A DNA stretch of 42,261 nucleotides from SLJK01 sp964567295 (GCA_964567295.1 CAZMLU010000011.1:1-42261); one strand, 5' to 3'. Shown: positions 16,806 through 26,452, numbered from the stretch's first letter. The notes: a model not told the origin generated them from the letters alone. A program made the numbers and translations.

Positions 16806-18905
16806 TTGGGAAAAGTAAGGGTTTATGAACTTGCTAAAGAACTGGGTATTAACAGTAAAAAACTGATCTCAGTATTGCAAGAGATGGGTGTAGATGTAAA
16901 AAATCACATGAGCACCATGGAAGAAGAAATAGCAAAAAAAATTACGGAGCAATTAACTACGGGGGCTAAAAAACCTGTAAAAGAAGAGCAGGCCGATGGT
17001 CACGCGGGGGCTGAAATACCGAAACAGGAAGCTTCGAAGCAGAACAAGGTTGCCACCCAGAAAAAGAAAGTGGAAAAAAAGGCACGCCCTACAAAGGAAA
17101 GTCGTAAAGCTCGAAAGGCAGCAAGGAGTGCTGCCTCGAAAACAGGTCAGCAAGAAGAAACTCTGCAATTGGAAGGTAGGGTGACAGTAGGGGAATTAGC
17201 AGGGCGTTTAAATGTTCCTGTCTCGGAAATTTTGGGTAAATTATTGGAAATGGGAATCATTGCCAATATCAATCAGCAGCTAAGCGAGGATATTTTAGAT
17301 ATTCTTTCAGAAGAGTACGGCATTAAGTTTTCTATTATCCCTGATCCTGATGAAGAAGAGCTTCTTTCTATAATGGAAGAAGAAAACGAAGAGAAAGCTC
17401 TCAAGGCCAGGCCTCCGGTAGTAACAGTTTTAGGCCATGTTGATCATGGTAAAACCTCTCTTCTAGACGCTATAAGGGAAACAAAAGTTATGGATTCTGA
17501 AGCTGGGGGGATAACCCAACATATAGGAGCTTATGTAGCTGAGATAAATGGCAAAAAAGTTGCATTTTTAGATACTCCTGGTCATGAGGCCTTTACTGCT
17601 ATGCGTGCCAGGGGAGCGCAGGCTACAGATATTGTAGTACTGGTTGTGGCAGCAGAAGATGGAGTGATGCCGCAGACTATTGAGGCTATTAATCATACGA
17701 AAGCCGCAGGTGTTCCGATAATTGTAGCCATCAACAAGATTGATAAGCCAAGCGCTAACCCTGACCGAGTAAAGCAACAGTTGTCGGAAGTAGGGCTGGT
17801 ACCTGAGGAATGGGGCGGAGATACAATCTGTGTCCTTGTGAGTGCCAAGAAAAAAGAAGGTTTGGCTGAACTGCTTGAAATGATATTGTTAGTTGCTGAA
17901 ATGGCAGAATTTAAAGCAAATTATTCCCGTCTTGCCAAGGGAACGGTGATTGAGGCAGAATTGGATAAAGGACGGGGCCCAGTAGCTACTTTGTTGATTC
18001 AAGATGGGGTTATGCATGTAGGTGAACCAATAATTTGTGGTAATATTTATGGAAAGATAAGGGCTATGTTAGATCAGCAGGGAAAAAGAATAAAAAAAGC
18101 GACGCCCTCTACTCCGGTCGAAATATTGGGTCTAACAGAAGTTCCTCAGGCTGGAGATTCCTTTATTGTAGTCAAAGATGAAAAGATGGCCCGACAAATT
18201 GCACTTAAAAGAGGGGAAAAGATCAAGGAGGCTTCCAGGCATAAAGTACAAAAAGTATCTTTAGATGATCTATTTAAACAAGCTCAAGAAGAAGAAATTG
18301 AATTAAACATCATAATCAAAGCTGATGTTCAGGGTTCTGCTGAGGCTCTACATGAATCGCTGCAGAAAACAGAAACTGAACAGGTAAAAATAAAAATATT
18401 GCATAAAGGAGTAGGCGCCATAACGGAATCGGATGTTATGCTGGCTTCCGCTTCTAACGCTATCATTGTTGGTTTTAATGTTCGAACTGGGCTTAATGCA
18501 CGAAAACTGGCGGAGAAAGAGCAAGTGGATATCAGGATTTATAGAGTCATTTATGAAGTTTTAGACGATGTAAAAGCAGCTCTCAAGGGTATGCTTAAAC
18601 CAGAGTACGCTGAAGAAATACAAGGTCAAGCAGAAGTGCGCCAGTTATTTAAGGTTTCCCGTGTAGGAACCATTGCCGGTTGTTATGTGCAGGAAGGAAA
18701 GATCACCCGTAACTCGATTATAAGAGTTATCCGTGAAGGAACCATAGTGCATGAAGGAGGAATTGATTCTTTGAAACGCTTTAAAGATGATGTAAAAGAA
18801 GTCGCCTCAGGTTTCGAATGCGGGATACTCCTGGAAAAATTTAATAATTTCAGAGAGGGAGATATTCTAGAAGCTTATGTCATGAAAGAGGTTGTTCCGT
18901 CCTGA
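16806..18905 (+). CDS. infB: Translation initiation factor IF-2
   Basis: GTPase that places initiator tRNA on the 30S subunit. The N-terminus has IF2_N segments (VRVYELAKELGINSKKLISV and VGELAGRLNVPVSEILGKL) joined by a charged, Lys/Ala-rich linker. The G domain carries GHVDHGKTSL, DTPGHEAF and NKIDKP. Domains II-IV follow to FNNFREGDILEAYVMKEV. At 699 residues it is a short IF-2, typical of Clostridia. The start is TTG at 16806, eight bases after GGAGGT. Confidence 0.97.
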   Translation: MGKVRVYELAKELGINSKKLISVLQEMGVDVKNHMSTMEEEIAKKITEQLTTGAKKPVKEEQADGHAGAEIPKQEASKQNKVATQKKKVEKKARPTKESRKARKAARSAASKTGQQEETLQLEGRVTVGELAGRLNVPVSEILGKLLEMGIIANINQQLSEDILDILSEEYGIKFSIIPDPDEEELLSIMEEENEEKALKARPPVVTVLGHVDHGKTSLLDAIRETKVMDSEAGGITQHIGAYVAEINGKKVAFLDTPGHEAFTAMRARGAQATDIVVLVVAAEDGVMPQTIEAINHTKAAGVPIIVAINKIDKPSANPDRVKQQLSEVGLVPEEWGGDTICVLVSAKKKEGLAELLEMILLVAEMAEFKANYSRLAKGTVIEAELDKGRGPVATLLIQDGVMHVGEPIICGNIYGKIRAMLDQQGKRIKKATPSTPVEILGLTEVPQAGDSFIVVKDEKMARQIALKRGEKIKEASRHKVQKVSLDDLFKQAQEEEIELNIIIKADVQGSAEALHESLQKTETEQVKIKILHKGVGAITESDVMLASASNAIIVGFNVRTGLNARKLAEKEQVDIRIYRVIYEVLDDVKAALKGMLKPEYAEEIQGQAEVRQLFKVSRVGTIAGCYVQEGKITRNSIIRVIREGTIVHEGGIDSLKRFKDDVKEVASGFECGILLEKFNNFREGDILEAYVMKEVVPS

Positions 18906-18933
18906 CCAGTGTGTTTTATATGGAGGTATTCAA

Positions 18934-19311
18934 ATGGTAAGGCAGAGAGCTCATAGAGTGGCAGAGGAGATAAAAAAAGAAGTAAGCGATATATTACTTA
19001 TGGAATTAAAAGACCCTGGCCTGGTGAAGCTGACCAGTGTAACTGACGTAGAAGTATCTAAAGACTTGAATTATGCTAAAATTTTCGTTAGTATTTATGG
19101 AGAAACAAAGGAACAGGTCGATATCCTCAAGGTTCTAGAAAAAGCTAGTGGTTTTATCAGGACAGAGCTTGGAAAGCGAATTCGTTTACGACACACGCCA
19201 GAGCTTCAATTTCGGTTGGATCGTTCCTTGGAGTATGGTGAGCATATAAACAAGGTATTAAAAAACCTGGAAGGTGCTGAAAAAGATTCTGGAACTGAGG
19301 AACAGAAATGA
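18934..19311 (+). CDS. rbfA: Ribosome-binding factor A
   Basis: A 125-residue KH-like 30S maturation factor. RQRAHRVAEEIKKEVSDIL at the N-terminus, then VSKDLNYAKIFVSIYG and RLRHTPELQFRLDRSLEYG. The ATG at 18934 follows TGGAGG; the longer in-frame extension to 18892 overlaps infB and is unlikely. The stop overlaps the next start by four bases. Confidence 0.96.
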   Translation: MVRQRAHRVAEEIKKEVSDILLMELKDPGLVKLTSVTDVEVSKDLNYAKIFVSIYGETKEQVDILKVLEKASGFIRTELGKRIRLRHTPELQFRLDRSLEYGEHINKVLKNLEGAEKDSGTEEQK

Positions 19312-20261
19312 TTGGAGATAATCTTCTACTTCCATTGGAGGAATACAACAATATTTCAATATTAACCCATGTTAGGCCGGATGGTGATGCTATTGGTTCT
19401 TCTCTGGCCTGGGGGAAAACTTTGATGATGTCAGGGAAAAAAGTAGAGGTTTATTGTCCCGATGTAATACCCGAAAGATATTCATTTCTTCCCGGTTACG
19501 GGGGTTTTAAGGATCGATTTTTGCCCCGTGAAGATGAAAAAATACTTGCTTTTGTTCTGGATTGCAGTGATCTTACCAGGCTGGAATATATGGAAAAAGA
19601 AATGTCCAAGGTGGATAAAATAATAAATATCGACCACCATATTACCAATGATAAGTTTGGAGATTGCAATATTGTTAATACTTCAGCCGCAGCTACAGCA
19701 GAAATCATTTTTCAACTTATAGAGGAAAACAATTTGGAATTAGATCAAGAAATAAGTCTTTATCTGTATATCGGCATCTCTTCAGATACCGGTTCGTTTC
19801 GTTATAATAATACTACTCCGCAGACCATGAAAATAGCTTCTATTCTTTTGGAGAATGGTGTAAATCCCTCCTTGGTGAGCGAGAAATTATTTGATGAGCT
19901 TTCTTTAAACAAGTTATTATTGTTGCGTGAGGCACTTTCCACATTGAAAGTTGATGAAAAATACCGGGTTGCTTGGATGAGTATTAAAGAAGCAACAGTA
20001 ATTAAGCATAATGCTAGCCCCACAGAATTGGAGGGCTTTGTTAACTATGCTAAAAACTTAAAAGATATCGATATTGGGATTTTTTTCCACCATGGCAACG
20101 GAGAAACAAAAGTAGGTTTTCGCTCAAAAACTTTTGATGTGGCTCGCCTGGCAAGTTTTTTTGGCGGTGGAGGGCACCCGCTAGCCGCAGGCTGTACTGT
20201 CAAAGGAAGTGCTGGCCAAGTGGAAAAAAAAGTGCTTAATATTATTAAAGAAAACTTGTAA
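19308..20261 (+). CDS. nrnA: DHH/DHHA1 phosphoesterase, NrnA-type oligoribonuclease / pAp phosphatase
   Basis: A 317-residue bifunctional-type enzyme that degrades nanoRNA and 3'-phosphoadenosine 5'-phosphate, and in some species linear dinucleotides. Mn-binding motifs are HVRPDGDAIGSS, LDCSD, NIDHHITN and SSDTGSFRY, and the DHHA1 domain ends with GGGGHPLAAGC. ATG overlaps the rbfA stop (ATGA). Position between rbfA and truB is conserved in Firmicutes. Whether it also acts on cyclic-di-nucleotide products cannot be told. Confidence 0.92.
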   Translation: MIGDNLLLPLEEYNNISILTHVRPDGDAIGSSLAWGKTLMMSGKKVEVYCPDVIPERYSFLPGYGGFKDRFLPREDEKILAFVLDCSDLTRLEYMEKEMSKVDKIINIDHHITNDKFGDCNIVNTSAAATAEIIFQLIEENNLELDQEISLYLYIGISSDTGSFRYNNTTPQTMKIASILLENGVNPSLVSEKLFDELSLNKLLLLREALSTLKVDEKYRVAWMSIKEATVIKHNASPTELEGFVNYAKNLKDIDIGIFFHHGNGETKVGFRSKTFDVARLASFFGGGGHPLAAGCTVKGSAGQVEKKVLNIIKENL

Positions 20262-20295
20262 CAGGAATAACCATAGATAGAAAGGTATTTTTCGG

Positions 20296-21219
20296 ATGGG
20301 ATTAGATTCGGATGGTTTTTTAAACTTATTAAAACCTCCTGGTATGACCTCCCATGATGTAGTAGACTACGTCCGAGATCTTCTGCCAGGTATAAAAGTG
20401 GGGCATGGAGGAACCCTTGATCCTTCTGCCGCAGGAGTATTACCTCTTCTTTTGGGAAAAGCCACCAAACTTTCTTCTTTTCTACTTCATTCCAAAAAGG
20501 TGTATAGGGCAGAGATGTGTTTGGGTATAACTACTGATACAGGTGATTCTAAGGGGAGCATTCTTGCCAGAAGATCACCTCCTTTTCCTGAAATCAGTGC
20601 GGTTGATATGGTTATACAGTCTTTTATAGGTGAGATTGAACAAATTCCCCCAATGTATTCCGCCATCAAACATAAAGGGAAAAAACTCTACCAGTATGCT
20701 CGCCAAGGAGAAGAAATTAAGCGAAGTCCCCGTAAAGCAGTAATTGATTACTTGAAAATAGTAGAAAGAATAGATTCCCAAAGAATACTTTTCGAGGTAA
20801 AATGTTCTGGGGGCACTTACATCCGAACCCTTTGTTCTCAGATAGGGTATACTTTGGGATGTGGGGGGCATATGTCTTTTTTGTTGCGCAAAAGAGCAGG
20901 AAATTTTGATCTTGCTGAAGCTATTACCCTGGAAGAGTTAAAATCTGGCAAGCCAGAGGATTATCTGCTGCCGTTAGACTTTATTTTTCAAGATATAGAG
21001 CACTTAAAGTTAGGCAAAGAAAATATTGCAAGATTATTGCATGGTAAAACAATTCCCTTTGAATTAATCGAAATAGATGATAGAAGGAAACCCTTTTTCC
21101 AGGCCGATAATACGGAAATACCAGTATATAACACCGAAAATGAATTTGTCCTTTTGGCCAAATTGAAGAAAGATAAGGAAAAGAGGTTATTTCTTAAGTC
21201 TTGCAAGGTTTTTAAGTGA
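20296..21219 (+). CDS. truB: tRNA pseudouridine(55) synthase
   Basis: Makes pseudouridine 55 in the T-loop of tRNAs. LLKPPGMTSHDVVDYVRD, then GHGGTLDPSAAGVLPLLLGK with the catalytic Asp, YSAIKHKGKKLYQYARQGEE and KCSGGTYIRTLCSQIG are all present. The 307-residue length includes a C-terminal PUA-like region. The start has AAAGGT upstream. Confidence 0.96.
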   Translation: MGLDSDGFLNLLKPPGMTSHDVVDYVRDLLPGIKVGHGGTLDPSAAGVLPLLLGKATKLSSFLLHSKKVYRAEMCLGITTDTGDSKGSILARRSPPFPEISAVDMVIQSFIGEIEQIPPMYSAIKHKGKKLYQYARQGEEIKRSPRKAVIDYLKIVERIDSQRILFEVKCSGGTYIRTLCSQIGYTLGCGGHMSFLLRKRAGNFDLAEAITLEELKSGKPEDYLLPLDFIFQDIEHLKLGKENIARLLHGKTIPFELIEIDDRRKPFFQADNTEIPVYNTENEFVLLAKLKKDKEKRLFLKSCKVFK

Positions 21220-21248
21220 AAGTATAGTATAAATGTAAGGGTGGAATA

Positions 21249-22208
21249 ATGGAAATAGTTTATGGAGCGCACAATTACCAGGATGGGCCATTGACTCTTG
21301 CCTTGGGAAATTTTGACGGATTGCATCTGGCTCATAGGAAAATAATCCAACAGGCAGTTACCAAAGCTGCTATGGAAAGAAAAAAAAGTGCAGTTTTCCT
21401 TTTGGATCCTCATCCTGTAAGGGTTTTATATCCGCGAAAACCCTTTTTTATGCTTTCGAGCTTGCAAGAAAGAGTAGAGATGCTGGGAAAGATGGGAATT
21501 GATTTTCTTTTCATAGAAGAATTTACAACTGATAAATCCCAGATTTCCCCTTTTGACTTTGTCCGTGAAATTTTGGTCGGCTCTTTAAAAGCAGATAGTA
21601 TTATTATCGGTTTTGACTACACCTTTGGCCGGCGGGGTAGGGGAACTGCAATGCATTTGCTTAAATGGGGCGAAAAGTTTAATTTCAGTGTGGAGATAGT
21701 AAAACCGGTAATTGTAGATAATGAGGTTGTCAGTAGTTCCCTAATCAAGGGTTTATTGAGCCGGGGGGAGGTTTACAAAGCTTCTCAATACTTGGGATAT
21801 TATTTTAGTCGTAAAGGGTTGGTTGTAGCTGGAGAGGGAAGGGGAAAAACGCTGGGTTATCCAACAGCGAACTTAAAAATTTCACGTTTTCTACTTCTAC
21901 CCCAAAATGGTGTTTACCTGAGCAAGATAGAGTGGAATGGGAAAAGCTATTATGGGGTGACAAATATTGGTGTCAAACCCACCTTTCATACCGGGGGGGA
22001 TGTTGTAGTAGAAATTCACCTTTTAGATTTCAAAGAAGATATCTATGGCGAAGAATTAACGGTCCATTTTTTACATAGGATTAGAGAAGAAAAAGTATTT
22101 CCAAGTGGTGGATTGTTAAAGGAACAGATCAAAAGAGATGTTATGGAAGCGAGAAAACTACTGAAAAACTTAGATAACTTTTTCGGGATGTCTGTGCGCA
22201 AGATTTAA
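21249..22208 (+). CDS. ribF: Bifunctional riboflavin kinase / FAD synthetase
   Basis: The N-terminal nucleotidyltransferase domain has GNFDGLHLAHRKII (HxGH-like) and FDYTFGRRGRGT. The C-terminal flavokinase domain has GEGRGKTLGYPTANL, NGVYLSKIEWNG and TNIGVKPTF, making FMN and then FAD from riboflavin. The 319 residues are full length. No FMN riboswitch is visible near it, consistent with its place inside the housekeeping operon. Confidence 0.96.
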   Translation: MEIVYGAHNYQDGPLTLALGNFDGLHLAHRKIIQQAVTKAAMERKKSAVFLLDPHPVRVLYPRKPFFMLSSLQERVEMLGKMGIDFLFIEEFTTDKSQISPFDFVREILVGSLKADSIIIGFDYTFGRRGRGTAMHLLKWGEKFNFSVEIVKPVIVDNEVVSSSLIKGLLSRGEVYKASQYLGYYFSRKGLVVAGEGRGKTLGYPTANLKISRFLLLPQNGVYLSKIEWNGKSYYGVTNIGVKPTFHTGGDVVVEIHLLDFKEDIYGEELTVHFLHRIREEKVFPSGGLLKEQIKRDVMEARKLLKNLDNFFGMSVRKI

Positions 22209-22239
22209 GAATGGCAGTGAATATAGAAACTTAGGTATG

Positions 22240-22268
22240 TTTACAATCAATTGCCAATATGATAAAAT
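22240..22268 (+). promoter_or_regulatory. Sigma-A promoter for rpsO-pnp
   Basis: TTTACA (22240-22245), 17-base spacer, TAAAAT (22263-22268), in the gap between ribF and rpsO. Confidence 0.7.
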
Positions 22269-22310
22269 CTCTATAGCTCATGAACAAAGAAAAGATGGGG
22301 GGTGAAGGGT

Positions 22311-22580
22311 TTGACTTTATCAAGTTCTGCTAAAGGAAGTATAATTGATGAGTTTAAAATGCACAATAGTGATACTGGCTCTCCAGAAGTTCAGATAGCC
22401 ATTCTCACAAAAAAGATAACTTATTTAACGGAACATCTTAAAACACATAAAAAGGATTTCCATTCCAGGCGAGGCCTGTTGAAGATGGTTGGACGAAGAA
22501 GGGGGCTTTTAAATTATTTAAAGGACAAAGACCCGGAGAGATATCGAAGCGTTATTAATAAGCTTGGCCTTAGAAAATAG
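22311..22580 (+). CDS. rpsO: 30S ribosomal protein S15
   Basis: Primary 16S rRNA-binding protein. HNSDTGSPEVQIAILTKKI, HLKTHKKDFHSRRGLLKMVG and RRRGLLNYLKDKDPERY are near-invariant. TTG at 22311 gives exactly the canonical 89 residues and lies six bases after GGGGGTGA. The GTG at 22302 falls within that ribosome site, so I reject it. Confidence 0.96.
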   Translation: MTLSSSAKGSIIDEFKMHNSDTGSPEVQIAILTKKITYLTEHLKTHKKDFHSRRGLLKMVGRRRGLLNYLKDKDPERYRSVINKLGLRK

Positions 22581-22593
22581 GTTAGAAAATGGA

Positions 22594-22616
22594 GGGCGGG
22601 GCTTTCCCCGCTTTTT
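22594..22616 (+). terminator. Intrinsic terminator/attenuator between rpsO and pnp
   Basis: gcgggg, loop cttt, ccccgc and five T (stem 22596-22611). It would allow rpsO to be transcribed more than pnp. Confidence 0.75.
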
Positions 22617-22635
22617 CAAAGCAAAGGGGTTTAAT

Positions 22636-24816
22636 ATGAATAAAACGCAAATGGAATTAAAAGGTAGGACGCTCTCCATGGAAACGGGAAAGTTGGCCAA
22701 ACAGGCTAGCGGGGCAGTGATGGTGCGCTACGGGGATACCTCTATGCTAGTGACTGCCACAGTTTCTAAGGAACCCAGGGAGGGTGCGAATTTTTTACCT
22801 CTAACTGTCGATTACGAAGAAAGGCTTTATGCCGTCGGTCGCATCCCGGGCGGATTTATTAAAAGAGAAGGAAGACCCACAGAAAAAGCTACTCTTGCTG
22901 CAAGGCTTACCGATAGGCCAATCCGGCCTTTGTTTCCTAAAGGGTTTCAGCACTCCTTGCATGTTGTGGCAACTGTTCTTTCTGTTGAGCAAGATTGCGC
23001 TCCAGAACCATTAGCCATTACTGGAGCTTCCGCTGCGCTTTGTATCTCTAAAATACCTTTTGCTGGTCCAATTGCCGCGGTAAACGTAGGTATGTTAGAT
23101 GGGCAGCCGGTTATTAACCCCACGGTGAAAGAAAGCGAAAGCAGTACTTTAAACCTTATCGTAGCCGGCACTGAAGAGGCTATTATGATGGTAGAGGCAG
23201 GGGCACAGGAAGTTTCAGAAGAACAAATGTTGGAATCCATTATGGCTGGTCATGAGGCGATCAAAGATATAATACTGAAACAAAAGGAACTTGTGGAAAT
23301 CGCAGGTACTCCGAAAATGGAAGTAATTCCTTTTGAGCCAGATCCAGAGATAAGCCAACAAGTGCAAAGTTACAGTGCAGAAAAGCTTAAAGCAGCACTG
23401 CAGACGGATGACAAGCTTGCCAGGGAAGAAGCCATGGATAAGGTTAAAGACGAAACCAAGGAGCATTTTCTGGAGCTATTTCCGGAAAATGAAGTGGATA
23501 TTAATTCTGCTTTGGAAAGTCTGCTTAAAGAAATAGTGCGCAAAACTATTTTATATGATAAAGTACGTTCAGATGGGAGATCGTGGCCTGAAATACGTCC
23601 AGTTTCCTGTGAAGTTAAACTTTTTAATCGAACCCATGGATCTTCACTCTTCACAAGAGGGCAGACCCAAGTTTTAAACATATGTACACTTGGAGCTCTG
23701 AGTGATATGCAGCGATTAGACGGGTTGGGAATTGAAGAAACAAAGAGATTTATGCATCATTACAACTTTCCACCGTATAGTGTAGGAGAAACGGGGTTCA
23801 TGCGTGGTGCTGGAAGACGGGAAATTGGTCACGGCTCGTTGGCTGAAAGGGCACTTGAACCGCTTGTCCCTGATGAAGAGGAATTTCCGTATACGATTCG
23901 CCTCGTCTCAGAGGTTATAGAATCAAATGGATCTAGCTCCATGGGAAGTGTTTGTGCAGGAGCGCTCTCCATGATGGATGCTGGAGTGCCTTTAAAAGCG
24001 CCTGTTGCAGGCATTGCCATGGGTTTGGTAAAGGAAGAAGATAAAGTGGCGATTCTTTCCGATATACAAGGTATTGAGGATTTTCTAGGTGATATGGATT
24101 TTAAGGTGGCTGGAACTAGGGAAGGAATAACAGCTTTGCAGATGGATATTAAGAGCAAAGGAATGTCCCGGGATATTCTCTTTCAGTCCTTGAAGGAAGC
24201 TAGAGAGGGGTATCTATTTATCTTGGAAAAAATGGAGCAAACCCTTAGTGAACCGCGCCCGTCTCTTTCCGAATATGCGCCTCGTATCATTACTTTGCAT
24301 ATCGATCCCTTAAAAATCAGAGATGTTATCGGGCCCGGTGGAAAAGTGATTAACAAGATTATTGCTGACACAGGCGTTGAAATGGATATTGAGCCGGACG
24401 GAAAAGTGTTTATAGTGGCCCTCGATATGAAAGCGGCAGATAAAGCTGTGGAGATGGTAAAAAATCTTACTGCCGATGTTGAACCGGGGAGGACTTATAT
24501 GGGCAAAGTAACTCGCACGGAAAAATATGGAGCCTTTGTGGAAGTATTGCCGGGTAAGGAAGGCTTAGTCCATATTTCCCAGTTAGAGAATTACCGAGTT
24601 GATAAAACAGAAGACGTAGTCGGTGTAGGTGATCAGGTAATGGTAAAAGTACTTGATATTGACGAAAGAGGGAGAATTAACCTTTCTCGTAAGGATGCTT
24701 TGCCTACTAATTCCTCAGAAGGTCAAGAAAAAAACGGTAGTTTAGGAGCCAAGGGCGGCAGTTCTCCACCTCGGAATCGACAAAAAGACTTTAATGAGAA
24801 ACATAAACCTAAATAG
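22636..24816 (+). CDS. pnp: Polyribonucleotide nucleotidyltransferase (PNPase)
   Basis: Phosphorolytic 3'-5' exoribonuclease. Two RNase PH domains are visible (VRYGDTSMLVTATVSKEPR and FTRGQTQVLNICTLG). Around residues 405-470 the second core has FPPYSVGETGFMRGAGRREIG and SNGSSSMGSVCAGALSMMDA. A KH domain (IRDVIGPGGKVINKIIADTG) and an S1 domain (YMGKVTRTEKYGAFVEVLPG) follow, with a Ser/Gly/Lys-rich tail. From the ATG at 22636 (AAAGGGG upstream) the protein has 726 residues, a normal size; the frame upstream of it overlaps rpsO. Confidence 0.97.
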   Translation: MNKTQMELKGRTLSMETGKLAKQASGAVMVRYGDTSMLVTATVSKEPREGANFLPLTVDYEERLYAVGRIPGGFIKREGRPTEKATLAARLTDRPIRPLFPKGFQHSLHVVATVLSVEQDCAPEPLAITGASAALCISKIPFAGPIAAVNVGMLDGQPVINPTVKESESSTLNLIVAGTEEAIMMVEAGAQEVSEEQMLESIMAGHEAIKDIILKQKELVEIAGTPKMEVIPFEPDPEISQQVQSYSAEKLKAALQTDDKLAREEAMDKVKDETKEHFLELFPENEVDINSALESLLKEIVRKTILYDKVRSDGRSWPEIRPVSCEVKLFNRTHGSSLFTRGQTQVLNICTLGALSDMQRLDGLGIEETKRFMHHYNFPPYSVGETGFMRGAGRREIGHGSLAERALEPLVPDEEEFPYTIRLVSEVIESNGSSSMGSVCAGALSMMDAGVPLKAPVAGIAMGLVKEEDKVAILSDIQGIEDFLGDMDFKVAGTREGITALQMDIKSKGMSRDILFQSLKEAREGYLFILEKMEQTLSEPRPSLSEYAPRIITLHIDPLKIRDVIGPGGKVINKIIADTGVEMDIEPDGKVFIVALDMKAADKAVEMVKNLTADVEPGRTYMGKVTRTEKYGAFVEVLPGKEGLVHISQLENYRVDKTEDVVGVGDQVMVKVLDIDERGRINLSRKDALPTNSSEGQEKNGSLGAKGGSSPPRNRQKDFNEKHKPK

Positions 24817-24830
24817 GGTTTATGTTTCTT
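24799..24830 (+). terminator. Hairpin at the pnp stop, probable terminator
   Basis: aaacataaacc and ggtttatgttt form a perfect 11-bp stem overlapping the pnp stop codon, followed by ctt. The T tract is weak. Confidence 0.45.
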
Positions 24831-24900
24831 ACTGTACAGAGTAGTTTTGTATAAATATTTATTGTAAGCCTCTTTTAAAAAGGTAGGTGGAGGAGGAGAA

Positions 24901-25356
24901 ATGTCTAAAAGTATTACTTTGTCGATAAACAGATTGCCGCACGCATATGGGTTGTCACTTCCTTCATATATGAGCGAAAATGCGTCAGGGATGGATCTTT
25001 GTGCAGCTGTTAAAGAAGGTATTGAATTGAAACAAGGAGAGTATAGGTTGCTTCCCACAGGAATAGCCGTGGCTATTCCTGTGGGATATGAGGGGCAGGT
25101 AAGACCCAGGAGTGGGCTTGCCTTTAGACATGGCATTACGATTTTGAATTCTCCGGGAACTATTGATTCGGACTACCGCGGAGAGATAAAAGTTTTACTG
25201 ATAAATTTTGGTTTTAAAAGTTATATGATACAAAGAGGAGAAAGAATTGCACAACTGGTAATCCATGCTGTGACGCAAGTGGAAGTTTCAGAAGTAAATG
25301 AGTTGCCTGCTTCTACAAGGGGAAAGGGTGGATTTGGCCATACGGGATCTTTCTAG
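24901..25356 (+). CDS. dut: dUTP diphosphatase
   Basis: Trimeric dUTPase of 151 residues that hydrolyses dUTP to dUMP. The five motifs are visible: ASGMDLCAA, RPRSGLAFRHGI, NSPGTIDSDYRGEIKVLLIN, RGERIAQLVIH and STRGKGGFGHTGSF with the C-terminal Phe arm. A very strong AGGTGGAGGAGGAG ribosome site precedes the ATG. The M16-type peptidase gene often found between pnp and dut is absent. Confidence 0.96.
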   Translation: MSKSITLSINRLPHAYGLSLPSYMSENASGMDLCAAVKEGIELKQGEYRLLPTGIAVAIPVGYEGQVRPRSGLAFRHGITILNSPGTIDSDYRGEIKVLLINFGFKSYMIQRGERIAQLVIHAVTQVEVSEVNELPASTRGKGGFGHTGSF

Positions 25357-25388
25357 TCATATACTATATAGTTCCTTTGCCCCTTGAA

Positions 25389-25417
25389 TTGATAATAGCG
25401 AACTCTTCTGATATAAT
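25389..25417 (+). promoter_or_regulatory. Sigma-A promoter for dapA
   Basis: TTGATA (25389-25394), 17-base spacer, TATAAT (25412-25417): near consensus and about 40 bases before the start codon. Confidence 0.8.
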
Positions 25418-25458
25418 GTTAAAAAATATTGGCGGGGAGAGTGGGATTCTTGGAGAAT

Positions 25459-26334
25459 ATGTTTGGTTCTGTTGTTACAGCTATGGCGACTCCATTTGAT
25501 GAAAAACTAAATGTAGATTATAATAAATTGGTTGAATTAACAGATTACCTTTTTAGTAGCGGATCTGATGATATAATAGTTACAGGTACAACAGGAGAAT
25601 CTCCCACGTTAACAGACCATGAAAAAGTTAAAATTTACAAGACTGTAGTAGCAGCTGCTGCTAACAGGGGAAAAGTCATCGCCGGGACGGGCGGAAACTC
25701 TACCCGCGCGGTGATTGAGCTTAGCAGGGCTGCTGCTGAAACCGGCATTGATGGAATAATGTCGGTTGTCCCTTATTATAATAAACCCCCACAAGAGGGT
25801 CTCTATAAGCATTTTAACACAATAGCCCGGTCTGTTCATCTGCCAATAATGCTTTACAATGTGCCTGGTCGAACCTCTGTTAACCTAGCCGCTGAAACAA
25901 CCCTCAAACTAGCAGAAATAGATAACATCGTCGCTGTCAAAGAGGCTAGCGGGAACATGGATCAGGTATCAGCTATTTGCGCAGGGGCTCCTTCAGGGTT
26001 TGCCGTTTATAGCGGTGATGACTCGATGACACTTCCGGTCTTAAGTGTCGGTGGTTACGGGGTAGTTAGTATAGCTTCCCACCTGGTAGGCATACGTATT
26101 CAAGAGATGGTTGCAGATTTTAAAACAGGCAAACTCAATAAAGCTATTCAGCAGCATCAAGAATTAATGCCTCTCTTTAAATCTTTGTTTATGCTTACCA
26201 ACCCTGTCCCTTTAAAAGCAGCACTTGCTTTGATAGGCAGGGATATCGGACAACCAAGACTACCGCTAGTTTCTTTACCGGAAAAAATGAGTGGAGAATT
26301 AAGGTCTCTATTGTCGAGCTATAAGTTAATATAA
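25459..26334 (+). CDS. dapA: 4-hydroxy-tetrahydrodipicolinate synthase
   Basis: First committed step toward diaminopimelate and lysine, and dipicolinate for spores. VTGTTGESPTLT binds pyruvate, PYYNKPPQEGLYKHF and MLYNVPGRT contain the catalytic Tyr, and AVKEASGN the Schiff-base Lys. Several starts are possible: ATG 25459 (291 residues, matching the family), TTG 25450 or TTG 25429. The ATG is only three bases from GGAG, and TTG 25450 is about 11 from GGGGAG. It has its own promoter and a terminator downstream, so it is probably monocistronic. Confidence 0.95.
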   Translation: MFGSVVTAMATPFDEKLNVDYNKLVELTDYLFSSGSDDIIVTGTTGESPTLTDHEKVKIYKTVVAAAANRGKVIAGTGGNSTRAVIELSRAAAETGIDGIMSVVPYYNKPPQEGLYKHFNTIARSVHLPIMLYNVPGRTSVNLAAETTLKLAEIDNIVAVKEASGNMDQVSAICAGAPSGFAVYSGDDSMTLPVLSVGGYGVVSIASHLVGIRIQEMVADFKTGKLNKAIQQHQELMPLFKSLFMLTNPVPLKAALALIGRDIGQPRLPLVSLPEKMSGELRSLLSSYKLI

Positions 26335-26393
26335 GAGTATTATTAAAAAATAGCAGAAAAGCAAAGGTGAGCTATTATTTAAAAAGTTGGTTT

Positions 26394-26418
26394 AAGCTCT
26401 TTTTTGAGGGGCTTTTTT
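26394..26418 (+). terminator. Terminator after dapA
   Basis: aagctc, T-rich loop, gggctt followed by a T run. One wobble pair. A second small stem (aatagc/gctatt, 26349-26376) lies just upstream. Confidence 0.55.
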
Positions 26419-26423
26419 ATTAT

Positions 26424-26452
26424 TTGCTCTTGCTTATAATTTAAAGTATAAT
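26424..26452 (+). promoter_or_regulatory. Probable sigma-A promoter for rnj
   Basis: TTGCTC (26424-26429), 17-base spacer, TATAAT (26447-26452), directly after the dapA terminator. It leaves a 5' leader of about 95 bases before RNase J with no obvious structure. Confidence 0.6.

Noticed and set aside
20296..22208. FMN riboswitch controlling ribF
   Set aside because: The truB-ribF gap is 29 bases and contains no space for the conserved FMN aptamer.
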